Below, in pieces: positions 11,724 to 23,624 of a stretch of 64,000 nucleotides of DNA. Source of the DNA: Phorcus lineatus. Taxonomy: Eukaryota > Mollusca > Gastropoda > Trochida > Trochidae. Under the pieces are notes generated by a model. It was not told the origin of the DNA. It saw nothing but the letters and a program-made list of their open reading frames with translations, and ran no database searches. The position numbers and the translations under genes are program-made. The stretch is taken from contig OV121085.1 of NCBI GenBank assembly GCA_921293015.1, forward strand, positions 17,509,731 through 17,573,730, given 5' to 3'. Numbering within the stretch: the first letter of the stretch is position 1; each line of letters starts with the position of its first letter.

Positions 11724-12470
11724 ATGACAAGATTGCTTTTACAACAACGTGAGCGAGCAATCGGGATGATTGAATTTGGAGCCGCCCACATCCATGTTGC
11801 AAGAACGCTTGGCTGTCACCGTACAACTGTCACAAGACTAATGCAACATTATCGTCGTTCGGGACAGACCTCAGAGAGACCAAGATCACGCAAAACGAGA
11901 GTCACAATCCACCAGGACGACAAATATCTGTACCCCTTACACCTCAGAAACCGCTTCCTGACAGGGCCTGTGGCATCAGGGCATACAGACCGTTCAGGGC
12001 GCAGCTGTGGCAGAGGGTGCTTTTCTCTGACGAAAGTAGGTTCTGCCTCTTCAAAGCAATGGAAGAGTACGTGTTTACCACCGCCAGGGAGAGAGAACGG
12101 CTGCATGTCGCGTTCAGGAAGTGGAGTGTCATATCACGGAGGAGGAAGTGTCATGGTTTGGGGAGGCATACTTGGTGAGGAGAAGACGCCGCTGGTTATC
12201 GTGAATGAAAATCTAACGGCTCAGCGTTACATCGATGACATTCTCCATCCCGTCGTCTGTCCCTTTCTTCGACAACAGGCACTAGGTATGATCTGTCAAC
12301 AAGACAATGCCCGAGCGCACACAGTTCGAGTTACACGGGACTTCATTGAGTATAACAACATCGACGTTTTGCCGTGGCCAGCATGCTCGCTTGACATGTC
12401 ACCGATCAAAAGTCTTTGGGACGCTTTGGATCGTCGTATTCGTCAACGACCTTCAGATAACCGCCAGTAA
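11724..12470 (+). pseudogene. Tc1-like transposase, frameshifted and with catalytic Glu replaced
   Basis: The 248-codon frame starts with the helix-turn-helix region (residues 1-55, GCHRTTVTRLMQHYRRSG) and ends with a DDE catalytic half: GGGSVMVWGGI, then QQDNARAH (second Asp) and LDMSPIKSLWDALDRR. Family knowledge: the last block normally reads SPDLNPIExLW with the catalytic Glu. Here the codon gives Lys, so the triad is broken. The middle (about 11,950-12,110) is in a shifted frame. The first catalytic Asp block (LFSDESRFCLF) is legible only in a neighbouring frame. Much of the usual central region is missing. The C-terminal end continues in another frame to about 12,590. The copy is inactive as it stands. 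Confidence 0.9.
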
Positions 12471-12864
12471 CTTGCTCAAGCTCTCCAAGAAGAATGGCAG
12501 GCCATTCTACGTAATGACGTCAGACGTTTCATTTTCTCCATGCGTCGGAGGGTGAATGCGAGTATTGTGGCAGGGAGGCCATGCACGTTATTAATGTGAA
12601 ATGGTTTCAACATACTTAACCTGGATTTCCCTGCACAGGGATCAGTCATGACAGTGAATTTGGACTTCTTGATCCACAGGCCAATATCGGTGACTGTGCC
12701 GTTGATACCGGAAGCTGATTTGTTGCATTTTTAATGTCTATGATATCGTCACATGTTATTGTTGAATAAACATTTGGAGTTTTTTAAATCTCACTTTTGT
12801 ATTCCTTCAATCTAGATTTAAATACATGGCAGCGTTTCTTCTGCCCGTGAGTTTATATTTTTAT

Positions 12865-13390
12865 ATAGTGGTGATGTACGAGTTGCAATCTCAACTCGCC
12901 TGATATTCTAATATTGATGCATACACTTTTTTCTAGCATTCTTCGCCGAATAATATCAAGCCTTTCATTTGTCTATCATAAACTTTTCCCTGGACATTCC
13001 CCACATTCTCATAACAAAAACCTTTTACAAGTGTGATTTATTTAGAAGTCAATATCATGAAAGTGCATGTCTATTCAAATTCCAGCCGATTATTTAATCA
13101 ATCCATTTAATTAACAATACCAGTGTCATTGTGCATGTTGTCATAGATTTGATATTCCTAAATAAGGAAATGGAAATATATTGATGTAAGACTCAGGCTT
13201 AGCCGAGGAATTCAAGATTGAATAACACTGAGTTAGTGTTGGAACTATAGACGTGATTTGTCTGACCATGTGTAACAAGAATGACTAAGACATTTCATCG
13301 CGTGTCGGAAACTGTTAATTAAGTCCTTCCTTCCGCATCGTAAGGGTCCATTTAGTTTCTCAAATCAATTTCAGCAACAATGAATTACTC
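12865..13390. other. Intergenic stretch, nothing recognised
   Basis: AT-rich sequence between the Tc1-like element and the next MITE. Confidence 0.4.
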
Positions 13391-13394
13391 TGAA

Positions 13395-13730
13395 AGGCAT
13401 CCTGCTTCATCAGTGTAATTGAATCCGCTGATCGAGATTCTTCCATATACCCTGATATCCTTTAGGCCAAAAGCCTCGTATCGCTAGCTATCTAACCAGC
13501 CAAAGAGACGACTCGCATCCAGCAACAGCGGCAACCCGGGTGGAAAATTCAAAAGAGTAGCTTCAAGCTCTTTGGATAAGGACATTTAATTGGCTTAAAC
13601 GATAACAGGTGAGCACAGCCACGAACATAATGCCGCGCCAGGCGTACGAGGGATTTGGCTCGAAGGAGATCAGGGTATATTGAAGGAGCTCTATCAGCGG
13701 ATTCAATTACGCTGATGTAAAAGGATGTCT
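13395..13730 (+). mobile_element. DR3 inverted-repeat MITE, copy 1
   Basis: About 336 bp with long imperfect inverted termini. The left end reads AGGCATCCTGCTTCATCAG and then TGAATCCGCTGAT. The right end is the complement (ATCAGCGGATTCAATTAC, then GCTGATG). Inner blocks CCTCGTATCGCTAGCTATCT and GACGACTCGCAT recur in reverse orientation in the copy at 44,713-45,033. No ORF. The GC content is clearly higher than in the surroundings. Confidence 0.8.
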
Positions 13731-13734
13731 TAAA

Positions 13735-15690
13735 AGTTAACTACATCTTACAGAAACACTTGTTTATAATATTGTGTATTATAATTACACACAGATTTTT
13801 TTAACATTGGTGTCGATATACGTTGAGAATAAATCTTTTGGTGTTCTTTCAGACAATGTCTTTGAAGTAGCATTTAGGAGTGGCATAAATATGCTTGTAA
13901 ATCATTTTAATCTTAATTTAGTTCATGCTATGTGATTTTAGAAAATATTTTTATTGGTTTCTTATTGGTCGAAAAGATTATCAACAACTGAAAGGTAATT
14001 ATACTGGATGTAGGGTATTTTTTGCATTGACACTAATCATGTTATCAACATTATCTAAAATTATAATTATTGATGAATACAACCTTTATAATAGTGCAGC
14101 ATCAAATGAAAATATTTACCATATGGTCTTACATAGCAAATAAAAGAAAATTTCTGCATAAAATGACTACGTGAGTCAAATGGTGATATAAACTTATAAT
14201 AATTAAAGATGACCTTTGTATATATCATCAATTACTTACAGTGTAATCTGGTTTTAGGAAACCGAATTAATGTTGAGAGAAATGTTTGTGTCATTGAAAT
14301 CATACCATGTATCTAATTTGTCTTCAACTGTTTTAAAAAATTCTCATTTGATCCAGAGGACTTCAATTTGTTAAACTGTCTGCTCAATTGATATTGATGA
14401 AATGTCGAAAACTTGTTTATATTAAAATGAATGTGTGTAACCTGATTGTTTAAGAATAAATATTTTATATATGGATTTTATTATGGATTTGTGAAATTAG
14501 TTATGATTAAATATTTCGTGTGTTATCAATCTAGACAGCTTTAAATTTGGTTTGTATATGCTACGTCCCTTGAAAATCATGTAATAGACTGTATTCTTGG
14601 ATATGTTTGTAACTGATACATTTTCATATGTATGACATTTATTAGATTCAAGAATGAAATTTGTAGAAAGTGATTCATCTGAAATTTCAAAGCTGAACAT
14701 ATTATTTTTTACTCTTAAACAACAATTATCCAAACGCGAAGCAAAAGGACAATCGAGCCCAACATAGATTGTTGATTTTTTAGGTATTGATCGTTTAATT
14801 TAACCTGTTAAGTCTCTCATTAAACTTGAATCTAAAAGGTTCAGTAGAAAAACATGTCACGAAAAGAATGTTCATAAAGAGATTGATGGGAAATTTGAAA
14901 GCCTTTGTCCTTTCAGTTAAGATTGTCAATTAGTCAGAGCGAAATAAATGCTTGAAATAAACTTCAAAAGAACCCTATGAAAAGACACTCCTTTCATGGT
15001 TTCTCACAATGACATCATTATGAATATCTCTTAAGTACTCTACAACAAGTGTTACGTCAGTACAAGGTTTGATATCATTCACATCCATAAAACATATCAA
15101 ACAACGGTTTGGTTTACAGGCATGTAAGCGAAGACGCTTCTAGTGATATCTTTTAACCTATAGGATAAACAAGGGGGCAGGGTGTATTTCGTATAACATC
15201 TACCTTAAATTATTTGCTAGAAGTTAATATTAGAGAAGTTTATTAACATATGTACTCTGATCTTTGCTCGAAGGACTGTTTTCCCAGAATCTGCCCTGAA
15301 CCTTATCCCTTTCTATTGAACAATGCTGGCATATGTATCTTAAGTTATGTAATACTTTATACTTAATGTGTGTTAGCTTTATATGATATATTTAAACCCT
15401 GTTATATTGTAAAATAAATCATAATAATGATATGCAATTGTTTCATATTGTGCTGGTTTGACAAGGGACATTTTATATTCCAAATCAGATGGATACAATG
15501 GTAACTTCTACAAGAAAATACAACAAATAATCTAGAGTCCTAAAGGGAATCTGATGGTGATGGATGATTTGTAATCTCAACATTTCTGGAATTCCAATAT
15601 CAATTTACATACTTTATTTTGAAAGAGGACGTTCGTGACTAAAAAACTAAGTATCTAACACGGTGATTACACGAAACCACTCGACATAAA
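13735..15690. other. Intergenic stretch, nothing recognised
   Basis: AT-rich. Frames at 13,925-14,143 (+) and 14,497-14,733 (-) are open for 72 and 78 codons but show no recognisable motif, so I do not call them genes. Confidence 0.4.
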
Positions 15691-15860
15691 TTCGCCTCCA
15701 GGAATAAAAATCCACTAGACATGAACATCTGTATATAAAGTCCTCTTCCTGTGGCGGGCCAACAGAACGAGAAAGGAAGTCATTTAAGACACACAACAAC
15801 TTCAATTAGTTCTTCCTTCCTGACAAATAGGAGGTGATCTGTTTTATTACAAGCATGTGA
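15690..15860 (-). repeat. DR1 dispersed repeat, copy 4 (reverse orientation)
   Basis: Read on the - strand it shows AAAACAGATC, TGTCAGGAAGGAAGAACTAA, a TTGAAGTTGTTGTGT stretch and CTCGTTCTGTTGG. It is the only copy on the - strand. Confidence 0.7.
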
Positions 15861-15864
15861 ACTA

Positions 15865-16490
15865 TCTAATGAATTGTAACCCCACTAAAAATGGCGACAT
15901 CAGGCCTTGGCGTCAAAATATGGCAACCAATAAGCATGTAAAAGCATGAGGTTGCCTAAATAAACACAAGTAATGAGGATCAAGCTCAAACAAAGATTGG
16001 CTGTCTATATTTATGGCTAAGATGAACATTTCTAAAGGGCATGAGAGGACAACCATGATAATTTTCATTATGATAATTTTCCTATAGTGCTTTGAGCAAA
16101 CACTTAGGGGAAGGATAATTGCACTCTATACATGGGCACAGTATTATTCTATTAGTATCATGTTTATTTGTTTCATTAGTGTTATTATTAGTAGTAATTT
16201 TGACTAATGGCTATGTAACTGTTAATGATAAATAATCAAATTTAAACCATTGATAACTTATCTGACAGTCCCTTCTGATACGTCAGGGTTTACTCTAAAT
16301 ATGTTAGATGAAATAAACATTTGTCTCTTCCCATACATCGTGAGGTGTCCGTTTATTTGGTAGTTCTTTTTAAACATTTCATGTAATGAACAACTAAGCA
16401 AAAATGTCAATTCATTAATCTTTTTTTCTGCTTCACAGGAAATTATCACATTAACTAAAAAAAACTTACCTTGTTGTTAAGACTTTAAAT
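15865..16490. other. Intergenic stretch, nothing recognised
   Basis: AT-rich, no gene or named repeat visible. Confidence 0.4.
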
Positions 16491-16495
16491 AAACT

Positions 16496-17030
16496 CATTC
16501 TTCAAACGTGCAATTAATTGCAATTTAATCAATATCGGTTGAAGTCTCGCCTGATGGATGAGAGTAATTACCTGAACGTAGAATTTGGTTCTTTGTAAAT
16601 CACAGCCCTCTGTTTTAAGACCTTAACCACTTTGCATGTTAGCCTTATGTTATTTAGGCCTACTCAACTATCTCTGAGTCGCTAATGGATAATTTGGTGC
16701 TTGAACTATTTCTAAATGGATTGATCTGGTTGTTTTGGAATGAGCATTTTCTTTTCAAATAGAAATTTGCCATTGAAGACACATAATGACGTTTGAAAAT
16801 TTACTTTTCATCAGACTTTTCCAGATAATGTCCTGTGCTTCAAAGTATTCCATGTGTTTTAAACGTTCTTTTTAAAGTTTGTTCTTGGAATAGGTTATAT
16901 GATCACTCTCATATTCATTGCTAACGGATTTAGTATGGTCAAAGCAAATAAAAATTGACAATTCCTGGAGGATGAAAAGAGGTTAGATGGACAAACTAAA
17001 CAGTGTTCAGTTTTAGAACAATCATCCAAA
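16496..17030 (+). repeat. DR2 diverged repeat, copy 1
   Basis: Shares with 20,747 and 22,991 a CAAAC.T.CAAT opening, a GGTTGAAGTCTCGCCTGATG block, GAGAGTAATTACCTGA, an ACTTTGCATGTTA block, and a later AGAGGTTAGATGGACA block near 16,980. The order and approximate spacing are kept in all three copies, so they derive from one unit of at least 0.5 kb. Confidence 0.75.
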
Positions 17031-17034
17031 ATGA

Positions 17035-17830
17035 CAACTTGAAAAAGATGATGATTTTAATCAAACTCACGGTAAAAAAAAACATTGTCTTCTAATTTCC
17101 CCATTTAGAACTGAATATGATTTTTAAAAATTTACTTTGGACGTAAAACATTATAATCATGTTGAAGAAAACTCTGTCGGCCACAGGATGAAAAGTTCAG
17201 AAACTAAACTAAGTGATTTATGATTGTCCCTAATTCATGCTGCTTTCATTGTTTTTAAACAAAAACAAAGTATAGAACCAATTTTATCTTTAATATCAAG
17301 TGTGCCAACCTCTAGCACATGCCCTGAACGACAAAAGAAACGTCGGCTAATTTTCTTCAAAGCTAATAAACAAAATACCGTTGTCAGATAAAGTTGATTT
17401 GGAATGACATTCATTAAATTATGCTTATTGAATAGGAATATATAATTTTATTCATCAAGATATTGTTTATATAATTTGTGTACCTGTTCAAAGGCACAGG
17501 GAGTGCTGACATCAAGATGTTCCTTTCAATAGACATTTTTAGATTTACGTTAAGAATTTATCAAATATGAATATTAAGTAAATAAAAGATGTCTTAGACT
17601 CAATGCATTTTCCTGAATCGTCATATGTTGACGCATCTTAAACGTAAAATGTCCTAAAACCTACCAAAAAGCCATTTTTACACTCCTATCTCGGATAAAA
17701 AATTTAGAATAACAAATTTGAAAAGAATGTTCTTTTTCAGAAATATGACAAAATAATGTTTCAAAATTTATGAATTATAATAGCTTATTGAGACATGATG
17801 TAACAATCTGTTAGTTGTATTAATCCCTTG
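17035..17830. other. Intergenic stretch, nothing recognised
   Basis: AT-rich, stop-rich sequence. Confidence 0.4.
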
Positions 17831-17831
17831 T

Positions 17832-18480
17832 GGATTAAACTATCGTGCGCAGTCTCCTAACTATGGCTGGAATGATGTGATTTCTAGTAGCTTGTGTCAA
17901 CGTCTGTGTGCCCTTTGGGTCCTCATGGTCCAAAATGTGTTCAATGGGATTCATGCCAGATAAGCGCTGGCTAAGTGAGGACATGCATGTTGTTGACATT
18001 GATAAGTTCTCTTGTTACAAATGGAGTGGGTCTGTGGGTATGTGTGTGTGTTGGGGGGTTCTTGGATTCTTGGATTCTTCTGCTGGAATGGAAGAACACC
18101 TGGTGTCAGGACTTGGTTGAAAAAGGCGTTAGTAACAAACAGGGTGGTCTTTGCGTCACAAATACTGCACTTCCTGAAAAAGCAACGTTCGCCTCTATGA
18201 CGATATACACGTATACATTGAACATTTAAAACCTGCTTTCATTAATATAGCAGCACTTTGTCCCAATTTCATTCTTCCCAGTGTTGTACAGGGCGATCCC
18301 AACTTATTCTGTCGAACCAATGCTGTCGTTTCAAGGTCATTCCTCTCAAGGGTGGATAAGCAGGCAAGCCGAAATGACAAAAACGTCTGGCTACAGTCTT
18401 TCTGCTGAAAGATGCTGAAAACGTTTCAGTGAGAAATCACAGGGATCGTTACATAGGTGCCAGGTCTTTTTACCTGTGGC
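17832..18480 (-). pseudogene. Remnant of a second Tc1-like transposase
   Basis: Read on the - strand the sequence gives, in order but in different frames: a CHFGLPAYPPLRG-like piece, DRPVQHWEE, a VYRHRGER piece, and near 17,850-17,980 a SGMNPIEHILDHEDP stretch followed by IIPAIVRRL. These match the order of blocks in Tc1-like transposases. In the family, the NPIE block carries the third catalytic acidic residue, which is still present here, and the VYRHRGER-like block lies between the first and second catalytic aspartates. The second-aspartate region (GGGSVMVWGG ... QQDNARPH) appears to have been replaced by unrelated sequence, including a TG-rich stretch at 18,030-18,060. The frames are too broken for expression. 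It is a different family from the element at 10.9 kb. Confidence 0.75.
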
Positions 18481-18484
18481 CAAA

Positions 18485-19985
18485 TTATCTACATATATTT
18501 AAGTGTGTTGAATTCCCAACTAAACCTTCGTTTTGCAATAAGAACACGTAGTTAAGTACCAGTGTGAAAGTAAAGATAATCAGATAACTGAAATTCGGAA
18601 TTAACAAAAAAACACAAACTATTCACATTTATTAAACACAACCAAATTATTTGAAATACTAGTGGAGTGCCTCTTTCATCTGTTGCAAACACTGTTCTTC
18701 ACCCTAATGTTTTCCTAAACAACGATGAAGGTAAGCTTAGGACCAGTTAATAAATATGTAGAAGATTTTAACATATGATTTGACCTATATTCCGTCTCTA
18801 TTGTTGATTGGATAAAAAACAGTTGGATGCTTATAAGAGAGAGCCCAATGGCAGAATCCTGATAACAGCCAATATTCTAAATTACATATATTTTTAAGAT
18901 AGTATGACTGCCTATTAGACAGAATCTTCATACCATACTTATTGTTTACTGTGATTGTATACTTAGCAGCATGTGCTGTGTTAATACAATATCTGTAATT
19001 TGGATGTCAAGATTGACATTATCAAACAAACTTCAGTACAAAGTGGAACAAGTTTAAAATATTCACAAATATAAACTTAATTTGCCATGGTATTGAGGAC
19101 TGTCTCTTAAAGTTCATGTTTCAGTTGGTTTTGACAGAAACAAGACCTGACCTTTATTTACCGAATGTTTTAACTTGAATTTCTTCTTAAAGGAGTTAAA
19201 GAAGACATTTTGAGCACATACTTTTAATACTAAGAATATGGAAGAGGCAGGATATTCCTTTTATACTTACTTTCAAAATACATCTACTTTCAAAATTAAC
19301 TATAATAATCAAATATTATCGTAACTCCTTTTAAACCAATCATATGATAATCCTTAGGTATTGCCTTCTAATGCACTGCATCTAATTACTTTATTTTTGA
19401 AAATACTGCAAGTATTGATTAGGTTATATAAGGAAAATATTGGTAACCATGTCTATCCTCTTCTTTTAATTATCTCTTTTCTATGATTAGGAAAAACTTT
19501 TGAATACAGATCATATGCCAGAGACACCAATATTATATCTATTTTTTCCATTCAGTATCTTTGACATCAGTTTTGAAAGTCAGAGTATCATAAGTCAGAT
19601 CTGATGTTTTTCCGCCATTAGCGCTGGACGAAACCAGGTGTGTTTTAAGCTTACAGACTATGCTACTATATTATTTCTTAAGCCTGTGTGTCTACCTTTT
19701 ATGAACGTCAAATTATTATCCTGGTGTATTAAGATTTTCATGTTATGACATTTGGCTCTTTTAAGAGCAGAAACACAAAATAACCCAACCATATATATAT
19801 ATATATATATATAATTGATAGTTGACGATGAGAATGGAACAACGTTGGAACACGGTATAATACATCCCATTTGCATGAAAAAGCACCCTAAACCTTTTCA
19901 ATAATCCAGTTTTCATTACATGCATCACCCTCTGATAGATTAGTGTAACTGAGCCCAGCACGTGGCAAATATTTGGTTCTGCTGG
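18485..19985. other. Intergenic stretch with a short AT repeat
   Basis: AT-rich, no gene seen. A perfect (TA)n run lies at about 19,791-19,812. Confidence 0.45.
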
Positions 19986-20139
19986 TTGTAATGGTAACTA
20001 AAATAGTATCCATTTGTTGAAAATGCAATGAATGAGAGATGTAATATTAAATTCTGACATTGATTTACACTTACACGTCATTTTCCTATGTATTAAGGAA
20101 TGGTAGAATAGAAACTCATTATAACCTTCTGAAACGTCA

Positions 20140-20607
20140 TGGGTTTCTCTGAATTGTATTATATTAGGTGAAATAACCATGTTTGCATCCTGATATAAAT
20201 GTTTATTATATTTCGAATGGTGAAATATGCCATTTATCGGTGAAAATAAAACCCGTATTTTTACTGAGTGAAATAAAAATGGTATTCTACTCTGTAAAAT
20301 GATGCAACAATCATATGACGTCGTCTGTGACGTCATGAAACAATTGAATGACGTCATGCAACAGCCGCCGCTAGCGAAGCGTTTTAGCTCCTCAATTCAT
20401 ATAGTTAGTGTATTTGGGGGGTTTTGGGAAACATAACAAATAGAACATTTGACATTTCTCGTCGAATACCATGAATATCTCATCTCGTGAAGTAGAAAAT
20501 CATATATTTACACTCGTGGCTACGCCACTCGTGAAAATATAAATTTCTACTTCACTCGATGAGATATCCGTGGTATTCGACGAGAAATGTCAAATATCCT
20601 CTATTTA
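20140..20607 (-). mobile_element. Foldback element FB1, copy 2 (reverse orientation)
   Basis: Reverse-complement partner of the element at 3983. Here the tail comes first and the palindrome lies at about 20,443-20,607, with arms meeting at GTGGCTACGCCAC. The three CRE-like sites are kept at the same places: 20,349-20,356 (TGACGTCA), 20,328-20,335 (TGACGTCA) and 20,316-20,323 (TGACGTCG). Similarity to copy 1 fades near 20,140. The 119-codon - strand frame that runs through it belongs to the repeat and is not a gene. Confidence 0.75.
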
Positions 20608-20746
20608 TTTACATACTTGAGGTTACTCATATCATCTTATTCTTAAAAACTAAGTAAAGGCATCAATTCAATAGTATCTTCCTGTTAACTTTCATCAAAT
20701 TAACTTTAAAATAATTATTTCATTGTTATATAGAGTTTAGATGAAA

Positions 20747-21290
20747 TGGTTCTTCAAACGTATAATCAAATGCAATTTTGGAGAGATCAAATCATTACCG
20801 GTTGAGGTCTCGCCTGATGGATGAGAATAATTACTTTAACGTAAATCACAGCCTTCTGTTTTAAGACTTAAAACACTTTGCATGTTAAACCAATGTTATT
20901 AGGATCTACTCAACCTTGTCGGAATTGATAATGAATGCTTTGGTGCTTCAATTATTTCTTATGGATTGGTTGCCTTGAAATTAGGAATTGTTTTTTTCAA
21001 ATACGAATTTTCATTTCAAGATGCATGCGGTTGACTTCAACAATATGCTTCTATCATATTTTTACAGTTAATATACTTTGTTCAGATGTCTTCTAATCTG
21101 TCAGTCTAAACTTTGAACCGTCTTGTTCATGCTATAAGTGAAATGATCTAAATCGCAGTCACCGAGACATCACCATCAAATCTAACAACAATTGTCGATG
21201 TGTGGATGGTAAAGAGAGGTTAGACAGATAAGAGAGATGATTTTTGGTTTGAAATCCGGCCATCTTAAGCTCTCAAAAATGGTGAAGACA
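20747..21290 (+). repeat. DR2 diverged repeat, copy 2
   Basis: Contains TTCTTCAAACG, GGTTGAGGTCTCGCCTGATG, GAATAATTAC, CACTTTGCATGTTAAAC, TTTGGTGCTTCAATTATTTC and, at about 21,210, AGAGAGGTTAGACAGATAAG. The unit start lies 2,244 bp upstream of copy 3. Confidence 0.75.
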
Positions 21291-21294
21291 TAAT

Positions 21295-22985
21295 ACCATA
21301 TATGAATTTATTTCCTTGACGATTCACGTCATATGCCCAAGAACATATCATTGATATAGATATTCTGTCATCAAACATGTTATCACTGAAAAGATGTGTT
21401 GTATGGCAGAAGTAGATGCAGTTGATTTTACTAGCAGATGAAATGAATTGTAGGTCTATTGGGGAAGGAGAAGAAGCTCAAGCTACTTCGAAATATATTT
21501 CATGGAGAGATTTCTTTTCTTTTGAACTTACTATGTCACAATTTTGAAGACTGATAACAATGACATTGAAATTCAATCTTTCTCTAGTATTCATTCTTTA
21601 GTCTTGATAGTCTCCATTAAAGCTAAACTCTGAATTGAAGAACTAGGATATGAATTTTGTGTCATTTAACAACTTCTGGTTTTAAAGTTAAATGTGTTGG
21701 GGATATCTTAAATTGCAGGTTGCTTTGATAGTTATCATAATGTCTGATGGTAACAGAGGCAATCAATGAAAAAGTGTACAAAAAGAATCTGAGGATAATG
21801 TATTTATTTTACTCTGTCACTCAAGTCTTGATATTAAACAACGTAGTAAACTCCCTACACCAAGCGATATCAACCACAAACTTTGCTCTTAAAGGAAATT
21901 AAGAAACATAGGTATCAAATTTTAACTATTAAAACAATATTCATTTAGAAAGTAGACATTTTGATATCCCGATAGAATTTTATGTCCTTTTTCATAATGT
22001 GAATGTTGGTTTTTAAATTAGAATGTTCATACTCCCTTTCATTGTCATGAAAATTGAACCTTTCCCATTAAGTTTAGCTATGGTTTATAAAAGAGCGTTT
22101 TTAAATGAGTGAATCTAGACAATTAATTACTGTAAAAGTTTGTCAAATGGCATTGCTTTTGTAAAAATTGCAATGTGTACAAAAATAACGTCATTAAAAA
22201 AAGTGATTGCGGATCAGAAAATTGTTCGTTTATTCTTTTTTTAATTAATTAATTTTGTAACAAGATTCTATTATATGACAACTACAAAGAACACCAGTGC
22301 ATAAAACTGCCTTTAGGAATAAATGCCCTCCTGTCCACTTCAGTGGAAGTTCCATGGAACGAGGGACAAGGGGGTTATTCAGTAATGTTTAACTCTGTTT
22401 TTTCTTTTTAACAGTGGCGTTATTATACCAGTAAAGTTTAAAATACTGAAGAAGAGGTTTTAACATGAGTAAAACATAAGATCGATTTTTCAAACAAGCC
22501 ACAACCCAAGAGTTTTTTTTAAGATAGATATTCCTATCACATACGTAACGATGATACTCAAAGTACTGCAGGAAAACATCTGGCAACATAAGTGTGATAA
22601 ATGCAAAAGTTAAATAATAATGACTATCCTATCAAATTGTCCTTTCTTACTATTTTTGTTGTAAAAAAAACTAAAAGATATATCATGAACCCAACCAAAT
22701 TGTCTACTTGGTCCGAAGATTTCCGGAAAGTGTGTTTTCATAAGTGTATATTGCAGAAATAAAAAAGATCTGAGTTTTCTAATATCATGCTGTTTTTTGG
22801 AGAATGCCAAACATGTATCTAACATACCACAAACTGTTACGTGTAATTATACTGTAAAACTGATCCCTCAAATTGATCATAAGGTTTCAACTATAATATT
22901 TGGTTGAGAAATGGTGACGAATTTAAACATTCCGAAATGACGATTCACTGAGATCTCTTGCACAGTTAAACAAACTTTCCCTATG
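21295..22985. other. Intergenic stretch, nothing recognised
   Basis: AT-rich. Short - strand frames at 22,389-22,589 and 22,610-22,825 have no recognisable motif. Confidence 0.4.
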
Positions 22986-22990
22986 CAGCT

Positions 22991-23620
22991 GTACTCTCTC
23001 AAACATGCAATCAAATACAATTTGGGATAGTTTGAATCATTATCCGTTGAAGTCTCGCCTGATGGAGGAGAGTAATTACCTGACTGTGGTTCTCTGCAAA
23101 TAACGGGCATCTGCTTTAAAACTGGAAACACCTTGCATGTTAGAGTAATGTTATTAGGATCTGCTCAGCTATGTCTGTAATAGATAATGAGTGCTTTGGT
23201 ACTTTAATTAATTCTACATGGATTGAGCTGGTTGTTGTTTTGTAAGGATTTGGTTTTCAAATGTTTCGTGAGTTTTCATTAAAATCATGATGATGACTTT
23301 AAAGAATGGACGTTTAAGACTTGACCTTAGTAGAATTTTCTTCAAAAGTGATCCCTAAGCTGACCAAAGGACCCGTGTTCAGTTTCTATTGATAACTGTT
23401 GTCACTGACATGTCTTTATTGTTAAGATATACGTATGAAATTCATTATTAAACATTTTAATTGAAAAGTTTGTTCATGATAAATATGTCATAGACCCCCT
23501 CATAAATCACAGATAATATAGCATCATCAAAGTAAACTAAATGTTATGATGTTTGGAGGATCAAGAGAGTTGAGGCAGATAAGGAGGAAAGTTATTGGTA
23601 CGAAAGCGAGCCAGCAAGAA
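22991..23620 (+). repeat. DR2 diverged repeat, copy 3
   Basis: Contains CTCAAACATGCAATCAAAT, CGTTGAAGTCTCGCCTGATG, GAGAGTAATTACCTGA, CACCTTGCATGTTAGAG, GAGTGCTTTGGTACTTTAAT, and near 23,560 AAGAGAGTTGAGGCAGATAA. It is the most similar to copy 2 in its second half. Confidence 0.75.
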
Positions 23621-23624
23621 ACTG

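Larger units (their letters stand above)
10939..12857 (+). mobile_element. Tc1/mariner-type DNA transposon with terminal inverted repeats and an internal tandem duplication
   Basis: The termini are inverted repeats of about 31 bp: TATAAACTCATGGGC followed by an AAGAAACGCT block at 10,939-10,969, and its complement at 12,827-12,857, with three mismatches. If the outer TA is the target duplication, as in Tc1 elements generally, the element is about 1.9 kb. Inside, a 522-bp segment (11,021-11,542) is repeated directly at 11,543-12,078, covering the 5' untranslated region and the helix-turn-helix part of the transposase. The first unit lacks 15 bp that the second keeps. A single transposase gene is thus preceded by an extra, truncated start. 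Confidence 0.9.
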
